Positions 44,063-52,996 of a DNA stretch of 64,000 nucleotides are shown here, in pieces. Within the stretch, counting starts at the first letter, position 1, and every line of letters starts with the position of its first letter. This stretch comes from Vibrio aphrogenes (lineage in GTDB: Bacteria > Pseudomonadota > Gammaproteobacteria > Enterobacterales > Vibrionaceae): contig NZ_AP018689.1 of NCBI RefSeq assembly GCF_002157735.2, positions 558,001-622,000 on the forward strand, written 5' to 3'. The notes below the pieces were generated by a model. It ran no database searches, was not told the DNA's origin, and saw only the letters and a program-made list of their open reading frames with translations. The position numbers and the translations under genes are program-made.

Positions 44063-44663
44063 TTCGCTAGCTGAGCATGGTCAGCATGATGATCACGATC
44101 ATCATGACGCAAATGAGATGAAGCAATACGGCTTCTGGATTTACTTGATGAGTGACTGCATTTTATTTGGCTCTTTATTTGCCACTTATGCTGTCTTAGT
44201 CAATGCCACTGCGGGTGGACCAACCGGAAAGGATATTTTTGAACTTCCGTTTGTCTTCGTTGAAACCATGCTGTTGCTCTTAAGTAGTATCACTTTTGGT
44301 TTTGGCATTATTGCAATGAAGCGTGAAGATGTTACCGGTTTAAAACGTTGGTTATTGATCACCGCGCTACTGGGGCTGGGCTTTATTGCGATGGAAGTTT
44401 ATGAATTTCATCACTTAATAGCGGAAGGCTTCGGTCCACAGCGCAGTGCGTTCTTATCGGCCTTCTTTACCTTGGTTGGTACTCACGGTTTACACGTTAC
44501 TTTTGGCCTTATTTGGTTGACGGTGTGTTATTACCAACTAAATAGCAAAGGCTTGAATGACTTAATGAAGGGCCGTTTTTACTGCTTAAGTTTATTCTGG
44601 CACTTCTTAGACATCGTATGGATTTGTGTCTTTACCATCGTGTATTTATTGGGGGTAGTGTAA
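44052..44663 (+). CDS. cyoC: Cytochrome bo3 ubiquinol oxidase subunit III
   Basis: CyoC is the five-helix subunit III that stabilises the oxidase. I start at ATG 44052 ([20 protein letters not shown], 203 residues), which is 6-7 bases after GGAGG and overlaps the end of cyoB by 11 bases. An upstream in-frame start at 44028 is less likely. The His/Asp-rich N-terminal tail is also typical of E. coli CyoC. The core shows [20 protein letters not shown] near residue 28 and [13 protein letters not shown] at the end. Confidence 0.95.
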   Translation: MHANSLAEHGQHDDHDHHDANEMKQYGFWIYLMSDCILFGSLFATYAVLVNATAGGPTGKDIFELPFVFVETMLLLLSSITFGFGIIAMKREDVTGLKRWLLITALLGLGFIAMEVYEFHHLIAEGFGPQRSAFLSAFFTLVGTHGLHVTFGLIWLTVCYYQLNSKGLNDLMKGRFYCLSLFWHFLDIVWICVFTIVYLLGVV

Positions 44664-44989
44664 TGTCTAATTCATCGGTATCTAAAAACCATGACCAGTC
44701 TGGTGCGAAAGGTTATCTGATTGGCTTTGTGGCTTCACTTATTCTGACGATTATCCCATTTTACTTTGCCTATACTGGGATAGTGTCGCGTGAAACCACG
44801 ATTGAGATTTTGATCATCACCGCCGTGGCTCAATTACTGGTTCATCTGGTGTATTTTTTACACATGGACAGCTCAGAGAAGGGCAAGTTTAACGCCTTGT
44901 CTTTCGCCTTCACCGTCGTGATTGTCTTTATTGTGGTCGCTGGGTCTATTTGGATCATGTGGAACCTAAACCACAATATGATGATGTAG
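44663..44989 (+). CDS. cyoD: Cytochrome bo3 ubiquinol oxidase subunit IV
   Basis: CyoD is the small three-helix subunit IV. The start ATG at 44663 overlaps the cyoC stop codon as TAATG, after a GGGGGT ribosome binding site, and gives 108 residues ([20 protein letters not shown]). Membrane segments lie at about 18-36, 44-64 and 80-100, including QLLVHLVYFLHMD and the C-terminal SIWIMWNLNHNMM. Confidence 0.94.
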   Translation: MSNSSVSKNHDQSGAKGYLIGFVASLILTIIPFYFAYTGIVSRETTIEILIITAVAQLLVHLVYFLHMDSSEKGKFNALSFAFTVVIVFIVVAGSIWIMWNLNHNMMM

Positions 44990-44999
44990 GTTGAGACTG

Positions 45000-45869
45000 A
45001 TGTTAAAAGAATACGTATCCATCACCAAACCGGGCATCATCATCGGGAATTTGATTTCTGTATTGGCAGGCTATTTTTTAGCTGCAAAATCGGAGCCAGT
45101 CACCTTGGCATTACTTGGCTATACCTTGCTTGGTGTGGGGTTAGTGATTGCCTCTGGCTGCGTGATCAATAATATTTTTGATCGAGATATCGATTTGAAA
45201 ATGTCACGTACCCAACAGCGCATCCTAGTGCAAGGTGGCATCAAGGTGGATCATGCCTTTTTGTACGCCATAGTGATGCTGTTACTGGGCACTGGTTTGT
45301 TGTACAAAATGGCTAATCCGTTATCTGCGGTGATGGTCTTGCTCGGTTACGTTTTTTACGTGTTCTTTTATACCATGTGGTACAAGCGCACCTCGGTATA
45401 CGGCACCTTAGTTGGCAGTGTATCGGGGGCGATTCCACCTTTGGTTGGTTACTTAGCCGTGACCAATTACATTAGTTTAGAAGCGGTTTTATTGTTTGGG
45501 TTGTTTTGTCTATGGCAAATGCCGCATTCTTATGCGATTGCGATGTTTAGAATGCAGGACTACCAACAAGCGGGTATTCCGGTATTGCCAGTGGTAAAAG
45601 GAATACAAAAGGCTCGTCAACATATGATGGCTTATGTCGTGGCGTTTTCTTTGGTCGCCTTTGGGCTTTATGCTTTTGGTCATACGGGGTATGAATATTT
45701 AATTGTGGCGGCAATCTCTTGCTACTCTTGGTCTAAGGTCACTTTTAAACGTATGGATGACAGTGATTATATCCAATGGTCTAAATCAGTATTCAAAACC
45801 TCGTTGCTGGTGGTAATGGCATTCAGCACTGTCTTAGGGGTGGAGCTCATTCCATTTAGCTTGAGTTAG
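45000..45869 (+). CDS. cyoE: Protohaem IX farnesyltransferase (haem o synthase)
   Basis: CyoE attaches a farnesyl group to haem b to make the haem o needed by CyoB. I start at ATG 45000 (MLKEYVSITKPGIIIGNLI, 289 residues) rather than TTG 44991. The UbiA-type prenyl-diphosphate site is NNIFDRDIDLKMSRT near residue 60, and a second conserved loop is YTMWYKRTSVYGTLVGS near 120. LFCLWQMPHSYAIAMFR near 165 is family-specific. It closes the cyo operon. Confidence 0.96.
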   Translation: MLKEYVSITKPGIIIGNLISVLAGYFLAAKSEPVTLALLGYTLLGVGLVIASGCVINNIFDRDIDLKMSRTQQRILVQGGIKVDHAFLYAIVMLLLGTGLLYKMANPLSAVMVLLGYVFYVFFYTMWYKRTSVYGTLVGSVSGAIPPLVGYLAVTNYISLEAVLLFGLFCLWQMPHSYAIAMFRMQDYQQAGIPVLPVVKGIQKARQHMMAYVVAFSLVAFGLYAFGHTGYEYLIVAAISCYSWSKVTFKRMDDSDYIQWSKSVFKTSLLVVMAFSTVLGVELIPFSLS

Positions 45870-45987
45870 TGAAAGTTTATTTTTACAGGGTTAAAAAGAG
45901 CTAGTTGAAAATACGCTGAACGCCATGAAAAAACGTCTTTTTTAAAGTAAATTAACATTTCAAAAATAATGGTTTAACTTTAAAGAA

Positions 45988-46013
45988 ATGTAAGCATAAT
46001 TAATAAAATGTAA
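45988..46013. promoter_or_regulatory. Shared motif, copy 2 (downstream of cyoE)
   Basis: ATGTAAGCATAAT, five bases (TAATA), then AAATGTAA, with the same blocks and spacing as at 40818-40843. Confidence 0.45.
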
Positions 46014-46167
46014 TCAGGTTGTTTTTAAGGTGTTGTGTGTTTTCTTTCACTGAGCAATCGAGTTACAGCCTGATTATCGCTGAAATAACCAGATGTTGTT
46101 TCAATTGGAATAGCGATTAATCGTGAATAAAATCTAGTCCAACTCCAAGTTAAACTAGTGGTAAATG

Positions 46168-46206
46168 AAAAACACCAAGTCTCCCCAACTTGGTGTTTTT
46201 TTACTT
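46168..46206 (+). terminator. Strong intrinsic terminator
   Basis: AAAAACACCAAGT (46168-46180) pairs perfectly with ACTTGGTGTTTTT (46188-46200) over the loop CTCCCCA. The T-run continues to 46202. Confidence 0.85.
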
Positions 46207-46356
46207 TTAGCATCATTTAGTTATTGGATCATTTTTAAGCAAAAAATTGCTAGCCTCAATAGAAAACTCGCTCTAAAATCGCTTACCGTCCTGACCTCTT
46301 TGGGTTCTTTAAATGGTTAAAGAAAGAGAGGCAGCGTGTATTTTTTTGAGGGAAAA

Positions 46357-47028
46357 ATGAGCGTTGTTTTTACTGAAGAATTGGCGATTGAGCCAACTGT
46401 CGACCTTAAGCTGTTTGAAACTATCACTGATAACTTAGCTAACCAAGGGTATAGCATTCATCCTAATGCTTTACCGGAGCCATTACTGACTCAATTGCAT
46501 CAACATGTACACTCCATGCCGGACGATTATTTTAAGCGCGCGGGAATTGGTCGTGAAGAGCAACTCATGTTGAATCAATTTGTCCGCAAAGATGAAGTGT
46601 GTTGGATTAATGGTGACAGTGCCGCAGGGCAAGCTTGGTTAGATTGGACCAATCAATTGCAGCGTTATTTGAATCGACATCTATTTTTAGGATTGTTTTC
46701 TTTTGAAAGCCACTTTGCCCATTATTCTCCTGGCGATTTTTATAAAACTCATAAAGATGCCTTTAAAGGAGAATCGAACCGAGTGGTCACTATTGTGGTG
46801 TATCTCAATCCTGATTGGCTAAAAGAAGATCAAGGTGAGTTGGTTATCTATCAAGACGACAGCCAACAAGAGCTCGTGCGAGTAACCCCAAGTTTCGGCA
46901 CGATTGTGGTATTTTTGAGTGAAGATTTCCCACATGAAGTGCTACCGGCTACCCGAGATCGTTATTCGATTGCCGGTTGGTTTAGGGTCAATAGTTCAGG
47001 GAATAATCGAGTCGATCCACCTCGTTAA
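46357..47028 (+). CDS. 2-oxoglutarate/Fe(II)-dependent oxygenase, prolyl 4-hydroxylase-like
   Basis: This 223-residue protein has the double-stranded beta-helix iron site. The HxD pair lies in FYKTHKDAFKGESNRVVTIV near residue 129, the distal histidine in FPHEVLPATRDRYSIAGW near 196, and the arginine that binds 2-oxoglutarate follows in that block. The pattern resembles prolyl 4-hydroxylase domains. The target is unknown. I use ATG 46357, four bases after GAGGG, instead of the in-frame GTG 46336. It stands alone between cyo and the SulP gene. Confidence 0.85.
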   Translation: MSVVFTEELAIEPTVDLKLFETITDNLANQGYSIHPNALPEPLLTQLHQHVHSMPDDYFKRAGIGREEQLMLNQFVRKDEVCWINGDSAAGQAWLDWTNQLQRYLNRHLFLGLFSFESHFAHYSPGDFYKTHKDAFKGESNRVVTIVVYLNPDWLKEDQGELVIYQDDSQQELVRVTPSFGTIVVFLSEDFPHEVLPATRDRYSIAGWFRVNSSGNNRVDPPR

Positions 47029-47200
47029 TACCTCCTTTGATAGGCAATTCAACCCCCGCTGCACGGTACTCTTTGCTGGGCAGCGTTATCTTTATTTCAG
47101 GTCTTATTTCTTTATAAATAATCAGTCATTTCTGACATTTTTATTGTGAAAAAATGAGATATAGTGTGATAACGGATAGTGCATAAAAGGATGAGGCAAA

Positions 47201-48967
47201 TTGAAAACGGCATGGATCAATGAATGGTTTCCAGGTTTATCTCAATTAAAAAATTATGAGAAAGTTTGGCTAGGGGATGATGTCCGAGCGGCATTATCTG
47301 TCGTAGCCGTTGCGCTTCCTGTGGCGATCGCTTATGCGCAATTAACTGGTGTGAGTGCAATTGTTGGTTTGTATTCTTGCGTATTGCCGATGTTGGTGTA
47401 TGCCCTAGTTGGAACCTCAAAGCAATTGATCGTTGGCCCGGATGCGGCGACCTGTGCGGTCATTGCTGCGGTAGTGACGCCATTAGCGGCCGGAGACACA
47501 GTGAAACATTGGCAGCTGGTGATCACCATGACGGCCATGACTGGCGCTTGGTGTTTAATTGCCAGTAAGTTTAAATTAGGCATTTTTGCCGACTTCCTAT
47601 CTCGTCCTATTTTATTGGGCTTATTAAATGGTGTTGCCATCACAATCGTGGTGGGGCAATTATTTAAAGTTTTTGGCATTACCTACAATGAATCCTACCT
47701 GATTGAACAAGTGTGGGAAGCGCCTTCACAGTGGGTGAATATTCACTGGCAAACGGTTATCGTCAGCGCTATTACCTTTAGTATCTATCTTGCTTGCAAA
47801 AAATTAAGACCCTCTTGGCCTGCGGCGATGATTGCCATCATTATTGCCAGCTTATTTGTTTGGTTGTGCGATCTTGAGAGTATTGGCGTTCATGTGGTTG
47901 GCATGGTGCAAGGTGGACTACCGGTTTTTCAAGCTCCGGAGTTTGATATCGGGATCAGTCGTGAATTAGTGATGCCAGCGTTAAACCTTGCGATGGTCAG
48001 TTTTGTGAGTATGATGCTGACCGCTCGAAGCTTTGCGGCTAAAAATGGTTATGATATTGATGCCGATAAAGAATTTCGCGCACTTGGGTTGATGAACCTC
48101 GCCTCGGCTTTTTCACAAGGTTTTGCTATCAGTGGCGCAGATTCACGCACTGCGGTTAATGATGCCAATGGAGGCAAAACTCAATTGGTTTCAATTATTG
48201 CAGCCTTAATTATTGCCATTATTGCGATCTTAGCTTACCAACCATTGAAGTTTATTCCGGTGGCAGCTTTAGGTGTGGTGCTGATCATTGCCTCACTCTC
48301 TTTGATCGATTTGAAAGGAATTTGGGGACTACGCAGACGTAATAAAGACGCCTTTTACTTATCGACCATTACTTTTATTGCGGTGTTGGTGATTGGGGTG
48401 ATTCCCGGTATTACTATGGCGGTGTTATTAGGGTTATTCCAATTTATCCGCATTGTAATGCGACCAACCGATCAAGTGCTTGGTTTGGATGCCAAAGGTA
48501 CGGTCAGAAGTTTAGGGAGTTCAGGGAAAGCGCAGCCCATCCCCGGCTTGGTGATTTATCGCTTTAATTCACCATTAACTTATTTTAATGCCGCGCACTT
48601 TAAGCGTCGTTTATTGCATCATGTGGCCGAAGCGGGTAGTGATGGGGTTAACTGCGTGATTATTGATGCGGTTGCCAGTTTTACTCATCTTGATGTCAGT
48701 GTGATGGCGGTCATTGATGATATTCAAACTATCTTGAAAAAGCGTGGTATTCGTTTGGTGTTAGCTGGCCATAAACGTCGTTTAAAACAATGGTGTGCTT
48801 TATCCGGTATTAAAGTCGGAGAAGAGGGCATTCGTATCCGTGCGGATATGTACTTAGCGATTAAAATGAGTGGCTGTTACCAAGAAGCGGTCAGTGAAGG
48901 GCAAGTGCCTGAAGTGGTTAAAGAAAAGCTTCCTGAAGAGCAAGTTCATACTCAACCTGAAGTCTAG
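47201..48967 (+). CDS. SulP family anion transporter with STAS domain
   Basis: This 588-residue protein is a SulP (SLC26-type) anion transporter. It has an N-terminal domain of about 12-14 membrane segments between residues 25 and 420, including VALPVAIAYAQLTGVSAIVG and SGADSRTAVNDANGGKTQL. A cytoplasmic STAS domain occupies about 440-560 (VIIDAVASFTHLDVSVMAVI). Family members move sulfate, bicarbonate, dicarboxylates or other anions, and the substrate cannot be inferred. Translation starts at TTG 47201 after GAGG. It is monocistronic as far as I can see. Confidence 0.88.
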   Translation: MKTAWINEWFPGLSQLKNYEKVWLGDDVRAALSVVAVALPVAIAYAQLTGVSAIVGLYSCVLPMLVYALVGTSKQLIVGPDAATCAVIAAVVTPLAAGDTVKHWQLVITMTAMTGAWCLIASKFKLGIFADFLSRPILLGLLNGVAITIVVGQLFKVFGITYNESYLIEQVWEAPSQWVNIHWQTVIVSAITFSIYLACKKLRPSWPAAMIAIIIASLFVWLCDLESIGVHVVGMVQGGLPVFQAPEFDIGISRELVMPALNLAMVSFVSMMLTARSFAAKNGYDIDADKEFRALGLMNLASAFSQGFAISGADSRTAVNDANGGKTQLVSIIAALIIAIIAILAYQPLKFIPVAALGVVLIIASLSLIDLKGIWGLRRRNKDAFYLSTITFIAVLVIGVIPGITMAVLLGLFQFIRIVMRPTDQVLGLDAKGTVRSLGSSGKAQPIPGLVIYRFNSPLTYFNAAHFKRRLLHHVAEAGSDGVNCVIIDAVASFTHLDVSVMAVIDDIQTILKKRGIRLVLAGHKRRLKQWCALSGIKVGEEGIRIRADMYLAIKMSGCYQEAVSEGQVPEVVKEKLPEEQVHTQPEV

Positions 48968-49003
48968 CGTTAAACACAAACACACCGAACTTATTAGGTA
49001 AGC

Positions 49004-49082
49004 TCACTGATGGATTTTGTATCTCTTATATATCATAAGGTTAGACTTGTTATTGTGACACTCTTATCCGCCGTTGAGGTTA
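49004..49082. mobile_element. Right half of the MITE-like element
   Basis: Sequence from about 49015, including CTTATATATCA, GTTATTGTGACACTC and the end TTATCCGCCGTTGAGGTT, matches the right part of the 233-bp copy at 56677-56909. The left end is missing. Confidence 0.65.
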
Positions 49083-49117
49083 GGTGAAATGAGGTTAGGT
49101 AAATGAGGCTAGGTAAA
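49076..49117. repeat. Three short direct repeats at the element end
   Basis: GAGGTTAGGTGAAAT, GAGGTTAGGTAAAT and GAGGCTAGGTAAA follow one another. The first overlaps the MITE right end, as if the terminus had been duplicated in tandem. Confidence 0.65.
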
Positions 49118-49171
49118 AAGAGTCATTGAATAGTTAACGCATAACGAGATTTAAAGTTAATGAAAAAACTA

Positions 49172-49206
49172 AACGCCCACTTCATTGATTGAAGTGGGCG
49201 TTTTAT
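49172..49206. terminator. Bidirectional terminator between the SulP gene and ahpF
   Basis: AACGCCCACTTC (49172-49183) pairs perfectly with GAAGTGGGCGTT (49191-49202) over seven bases. A-rich and T-rich flanks serve both strands. Confidence 0.85.
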
Positions 49207-49241
49207 TAAGCAGTGATATCAAAAGCGAGGCTTAATCAATC

Positions 49242-50810
49242 TTAACCTTCTTGGCGGATTAGGTAATCAAAAGCACTTAAGCTCGCTTTGGCACCTTCAC
49301 CCATCGCAATAATGATTTGCTTGTAAGGAACTGTGGTTGCATCCCCAGCGGCAAAGACACCTGGCATGCTAGTTTCACCACGGTCATTGACAATGATTTC
49401 ACCACGTTCTGAAAGTTTCACATCGCTGTCTTTTAGCCATTCCGTATTCGGTACTAGACCAATTTGAACAAAGATACCGGCTAATTCAATTTCTTTGATT
49501 TCATCAGTGTTACGGTCTTTGTATTTTAAGCTAGTCACACGTTTGCCATCACCGATCACTTCTGTGGTTTGCGCCATAGTAATGATGTCGATATTTGGCA
49601 TTGAGTTCGCTTTGTTGATCAGAACTTGGTCAGCGCGTAAGACGTCAGCAAATTCTAAAACGGTCACGTGTTCAACAATACCTGCAAGGTCGATAGCCGC
49701 TTCAATCCCTGAGTTACCACCACCAATAACCGCAGTTTTCTTGCCTTTAAACAGTGGGCCATCACAGTGCGGACAGTAAGCTACACCTTTGTTACGGTAT
49801 TCTTGTTCACCAGGAACATTCATTTCACGCCAGCGAGCACCTGGGCTCAAGATGATGCTTTTACTTTTCAGTGTCGCACCACTTTCAAGGTTGACATGAA
49901 TTAAGCCATCCTCAGTATGAGCGTTACCCATGATTTTATCGGCTTGTTGCTCAGTGACCACATCAACATCGTATTCTTTTAGGTGTTCTGCTAAGTCAGA
50001 AGCTAAGCGTGGACCTTCAGTACGTTTCACTGAAATAAAGTTTTCGATTGCCATGGTATCCATAACCTGACCACCAAAGCGTTTCGCTACCACACCAGTA
50101 CGAATGCCTTTACGAGCGGCGTAAAGTGCGGCTGCGCTACCACCAGGGCCACCACCAACAACCAATACATCGTATGGGTCTTTTTCGTTTAGGCTAGCGG
50201 CGGCTTTTTCTGCTGCGCCATCATCTACTTTGGCTAAGATTTCATTCAGGCTCATGCGGCCTTGACCGAACAATTCACCGTTCACGAATACGCTTGGCAC
50301 CGCCATGATGTCACGGTCTTTCACTTCCGCTTGGAATAAAGCACCATCGATCATAGTGACACGAACATCTGGGTTGATTGCTGCCATCATGTTGAAAGCT
50401 TGCACCACATCTGGACAGTTTTGGCATGACAGAGAAATAAAGATTTCAACGTCTAGTTTTTTATCCAGTTGCGCGATTTGCTCAATAGTCTCTGCTTCTA
50501 ATTTGATCGGGTGACCACCAGAATGCAAAAGTGCTAACACTAATGAGGTAAATTCATGGCCCATAGGTAAACCAGCAAAACGAAGCTGAGTGCCTTTTTG
50601 TGGGTTAGAAATGGTCATGACTGGTTTGCGTTCGCTCGCCGCATCGTCACGGGTAACTGACACAAAGTCACTTAGCTCAGCAATTTCATTAGCCAAAGAC
50701 AAAATATCTTGAGCTGCTTTGCTTTCATCTAGGCTAACCACTAGCTGAACATCTTGTTTTAAGTTTTGGAGGTATTGTTGTAATTGTTGTTTAATCGCTT
50801 GATCTAACAT
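49242..50810 (-). CDS. ahpF: Alkyl hydroperoxide reductase subunit F
   Basis: AhpF is the NADH-dependent flavoprotein that reduces the peroxiredoxin AhpC. The 522-residue protein has the usual layout. An N-terminal double thioredoxin-like domain carries SCQNCPDV near residue 128. An FAD-binding start [19 protein letters not shown] lies near 217, and the redox disulfide of the thioredoxin-reductase-like part is in [11 protein letters not shown] near 343. GVFAAGDAT occurs near the C-terminus. It follows ahpC on the minus strand, with a hairpin in the 169-base gap. Confidence 0.96.
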   Translation of the reverse strand: MLDQAIKQQLQQYLQNLKQDVQLVVSLDESKAAQDILSLANEIAELSDFVSVTRDDAASERKPVMTISNPQKGTQLRFAGLPMGHEFTSLVLALLHSGGHPIKLEAETIEQIAQLDKKLDVEIFISLSCQNCPDVVQAFNMMAAINPDVRVTMIDGALFQAEVKDRDIMAVPSVFVNGELFGQGRMSLNEILAKVDDGAAEKAAASLNEKDPYDVLVVGGGPGGSAAALYAARKGIRTGVVAKRFGGQVMDTMAIENFISVKRTEGPRLASDLAEHLKEYDVDVVTEQQADKIMGNAHTEDGLIHVNLESGATLKSKSIILSPGARWREMNVPGEQEYRNKGVAYCPHCDGPLFKGKKTAVIGGGNSGIEAAIDLAGIVEHVTVLEFADVLRADQVLINKANSMPNIDIITMAQTTEVIGDGKRVTSLKYKDRNTDEIKEIELAGIFVQIGLVPNTEWLKDSDVKLSERGEIIVNDRGETSMPGVFAAGDATTVPYKQIIIAMGEGAKASLSAFDYLIRQEG

Positions 50811-50876
50811 CTCGATCGCACCTTACTTTAAAATGGTTACTCTAGATAAAACTCAAATGAGTTAAAATATAGGGTC

Positions 50877-50925
50877 GGGCAGGTAAGTCATATAGGTCGT
50901 CAGAAGTAATATGACCAGCCTGCCC
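50877..50925 (-). other. Intercistronic hairpin between ahpC and ahpF
   Basis: GGGCAGG (50877-50883) and CCTGCCC (50919-50925) enclose a second pairing, TCATAT with ATATGA. The structure could attenuate or protect the ahpC message, which would give more AhpC than AhpF. Confidence 0.55.
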
Positions 50926-50979
50926 TCAAATGTTACCTATAGGGGAATAGGCAACACTTATTCTTTAATTCGCTATGAA

Positions 50980-51537
50980 TTAGATTTTACCTACTAGGTC
51001 TAAAGATGGAGCTAGTGTTTCTTCACCTTCTTTCCATTTAGCTGGGCAAACTTCACCTGGGTGAGAGGCAACGTATTGCGCTGCTTTTACTTTACGTAGT
51101 AGGTCTTCTGCGTCACGACCGATACCTTCAGCAGTGATTTCCATTGCTTGGATAGTACCTTCTGGGTCGATTAGGAAAGTAGCACGGTCAGCAAGACCTT
51201 GACCTTCACGCATTACACCGAAGTTGTTTGTGATGTTGCCAGTTTGGTCACCAAGCATGTAGTAGTTGATTTTGCCGATAGTGTCAGAGCTATCGTGCCA
51301 TGCTTTGTGAGTGAAGTGAGTGTCAGTAGATACTGAGAATACTTCAACGCCACGTTTTTGTAGTTCTTCGTAATGATCTGCTAGGTCACCAAGTTCTGTT
51401 GGGCAAACAAACGTGAAGTCAGCTGGGTAGAAAAAGAACACTGCCCATTTGCCTAGTACGTCTTTCTCTGTCACGTCAACAAATTCGCCGTTTTTGTATG
51501 CTGTTGCTGAAAATGGCTTGATTTGAGTGTTAATCAT
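50980..51537 (-). CDS. ahpC: Alkyl hydroperoxide reductase subunit C (peroxiredoxin)
   Basis: AhpC is a typical 2-Cys peroxiredoxin that destroys hydrogen peroxide, alkyl hydroperoxides and peroxynitrite. The peroxidatic cysteine is in [11 protein letters not shown] near residue 47 and the resolving cysteine in [11 protein letters not shown] near 164. I use the ATG whose first base is 51537 ([19 protein letters not shown], 185 residues), which aligns with the E. coli start. A GTG three codons upstream is an alternative. An OxyR-like site lies about 155 bases upstream. Confidence 0.96.
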   Translation of the reverse strand: MINTQIKPFSATAYKNGEFVDVTEKDVLGKWAVFFFYPADFTFVCPTELGDLADHYEELQKRGVEVFSVSTDTHFTHKAWHDSSDTIGKINYYMLGDQTGNITNNFGVMREGQGLADRATFLIDPEGTIQAMEITAEGIGRDAEDLLRKVKAAQYVASHPGEVCPAKWKEGEETLAPSLDLVGKI

Positions 51538-51692
51538 AATGTTCACTTTCCCTTTTATTATTGAAAATTCTGTATAAAAATTTAGCGTTTATCGATATAA
51601 GTCGTTCGCTAATAAAGGCTCTGATTATTGTTTCAGTCGCGCTTTGTTTTGTTTACGGGAGATATAATGACAGCTTTGTAGAAATAATCAAA

Positions 51693-51729
51693 ATTGATTG
51701 TTTCTATCATATCGATTGGTTTTACCTAT
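51693..51729 (-). promoter_or_regulatory. OxyR-like binding site upstream of ahpC
   Basis: On the minus strand two half-site pairs, ATAGGTAAAACCAAT and ATAGAAACAATCAAT, are separated by seven bases (22-base period). They match about 17 of 20 conserved positions of the E. coli OxyR consensus. A TTGATT (-35-like) hexamer follows directly, then AT-rich -10 candidates. Oxidative induction of ahpCF is predicted. Confidence 0.65.
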
Positions 51730-51800
51730 CAAAGCTAAACCATTAAGAAAAATAGGTGATTGACTCAAATCAAGCGAATTTATGATTGGCCTCACCGAGA

Positions 51801-52640
51801 TCACAACAACTGAACATGCGTCTCTGGGGTCAAGGTTTGCAAATTAGATTGACGGCATTTTTCTTTTAAAACCAAAGGTAAGTTAGTGTCTGAAATCAAA
51901 TAATGAAGATCAGTAAACTCACTGATCTTATAAGCTTTCACCTCATTGTGGGCTTCTTTTTCAACAATGATGTATTTCTTCAAGCTTTTCGCTAATGCGG
52001 CGGTAATGACTTTGTAGGTGGCTTCATCTGCGGTGGTGATGCCAAATTGGTTATCAATTCCTTTAGCGGTGATGATGGCTTTTTTAAACACCATAGGCAC
52101 AGATTCATTTTCATTTAATGCGATAAATAAATCGGTATCAGCTTGATAGCTCCCACCTTGTAATACGGCATGGCAGCGTGGTTTATTTTTTAAGGCTAAG
52201 AAAGAACTTAACGATGAGGTTACTCCGGTAAATTCAATGTGCTCTGGAATTGAGCCGATAATATCTGGGATCAGATCGCCATTATCAAAAAACACCACAT
52301 CGTACATTTCGATAAAATCAGACACGGTTGCGGAAATAAAAGAATTGGTTTTAGCGTGCTTTTGTCGCTTTTTGGCATGCGTCGAGACAGGACTTTCGGA
52401 GAGCTTACGTAAAGCATAACCTTGAGTGGAAAGTTCATTATCGACAATAGGCACGCCACGTCGAATGTAACCACCATAATATTCAAATGAAAATGAATCG
52501 GCGGCTAAAGAGCTAAGATCACGCCTGACCGTCATTTCAGAGACTTCTAATAAACGCGCCACTTCTTTTAGGTGGATCTTATTACAATGCTTTAAGCAAG
52601 ATTCAATTCTACGTAAGCGTTCCATCTGTTTGGTAATCAT
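51801..52640 (-). CDS. DeoR family transcriptional repressor, close to E. coli DeoR
   Basis: This 279-residue regulator has an N-terminal helix-turn-helix whose block HLKEVARLLEVSEMTVRRDL (about 23-42) is nearly identical to that of E. coli DeoR. A phosphosugar-sensing domain follows. VVFFDNGDLIPDIIGS and SFLALKNKPRCHAVLQGG also parallel DeoR. It diverges from a ribokinase-like gene, a dihydroxyacetone kinase and glycerol dehydrogenase. The region between contains a close relative of the E. coli deo operator (52833-52848). The effector is unknown. Confidence 0.88.
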   Translation of the reverse strand: MITKQMERLRRIESCLKHCNKIHLKEVARLLEVSEMTVRRDLSSLAADSFSFEYYGGYIRRGVPIVDNELSTQGYALRKLSESPVSTHAKKRQKHAKTNSFISATVSDFIEMYDVVFFDNGDLIPDIIGSIPEHIEFTGVTSSLSSFLALKNKPRCHAVLQGGSYQADTDLFIALNENESVPMVFKKAIITAKGIDNQFGITTADEATYKVITAALAKSLKKYIIVEKEAHNEVKAYKISEFTDLHYLISDTNLPLVLKEKCRQSNLQTLTPETHVQLL

Positions 52641-52996
52641 CTTTTTCCCTATCCGTCTTTCTTTTGGCCTGCGATGGCATTTTCGGGATGACTCATCGAT
52701 AGCGCTTTGGTCGATAGTTTATCAAGCATTATTTTTTGTCAATTAATTAAGTCACAATGCCAATAAATTCAATGGTTTTAGTCATTTTTTTTATTCATTT
52801 CGAATTGCTGGTCATAGACAAGATAACCTTGATGTTAAGATTCTAACATTGAGGGGCATTAATAAAGAATGTTAAGCTGATTTTGTTATTTTTTGTGACT
52901 TTAATTACATAAATGCTGCGCGCTATGCGATCATTGTCACTGTTTGGTGAGTCGTTAATACGTTAATGTTACTATTATTACATCAGTGAGGTGAAT
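52641..52996. other. Divergent control region of the DeoR/kinase cluster
   Basis: This 356-base AT-rich stretch has no gene. It contains the deo-type operator and further AATGTTA half-sites at 52868-52874 and 52965-52971. A candidate promoter for the kinase gene, TTGTCA (52934-52939) and TAATAC (52956-52961), has a 16-base spacer. Confidence 0.55.
52833..52848. promoter_or_regulatory. DeoR-type operator
   Basis: TGTTAAGATTCTAACA differs at only two central positions from the E. coli deo operator palindrome TGTTAGAATTCTAACA as I remember it. Confidence 0.65.

Larger units (their letters stand above)
45870..46356. other. Intergenic region after cyoE, possible small RNA locus
   Basis: No protein gene is supported. 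The shared 26-base motif lies at 45988-46013, and a strong terminator at 46168-46206. The terminator is almost 300 bases after the cyoE stop codon, which leaves room for an independent short transcript of roughly 150-200 nt. I did not recognise any known Vibrio small RNA in it. Confidence 0.4.

Noticed and set aside
44618-44662. Extended N-terminus of CyoD inside cyoC
   Set aside because: The TAATG overlap with a GGGGGT ribosome binding site fits the operon better and gives the expected length.
46919-47149. Plus-strand frame continuing past the oxygenase gene
   Set aside because: It starts inside the oxygenase gene in another frame and its tail is AT-rich with no recognisable features.
51561-51746. 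Plus-strand open frame of 61 codons upstream of ahpC
   Set aside because: It overlaps the OxyR-like site and the ahpC promoter region, has no ribosome binding site, and the protein looks like translated AT-rich DNA.
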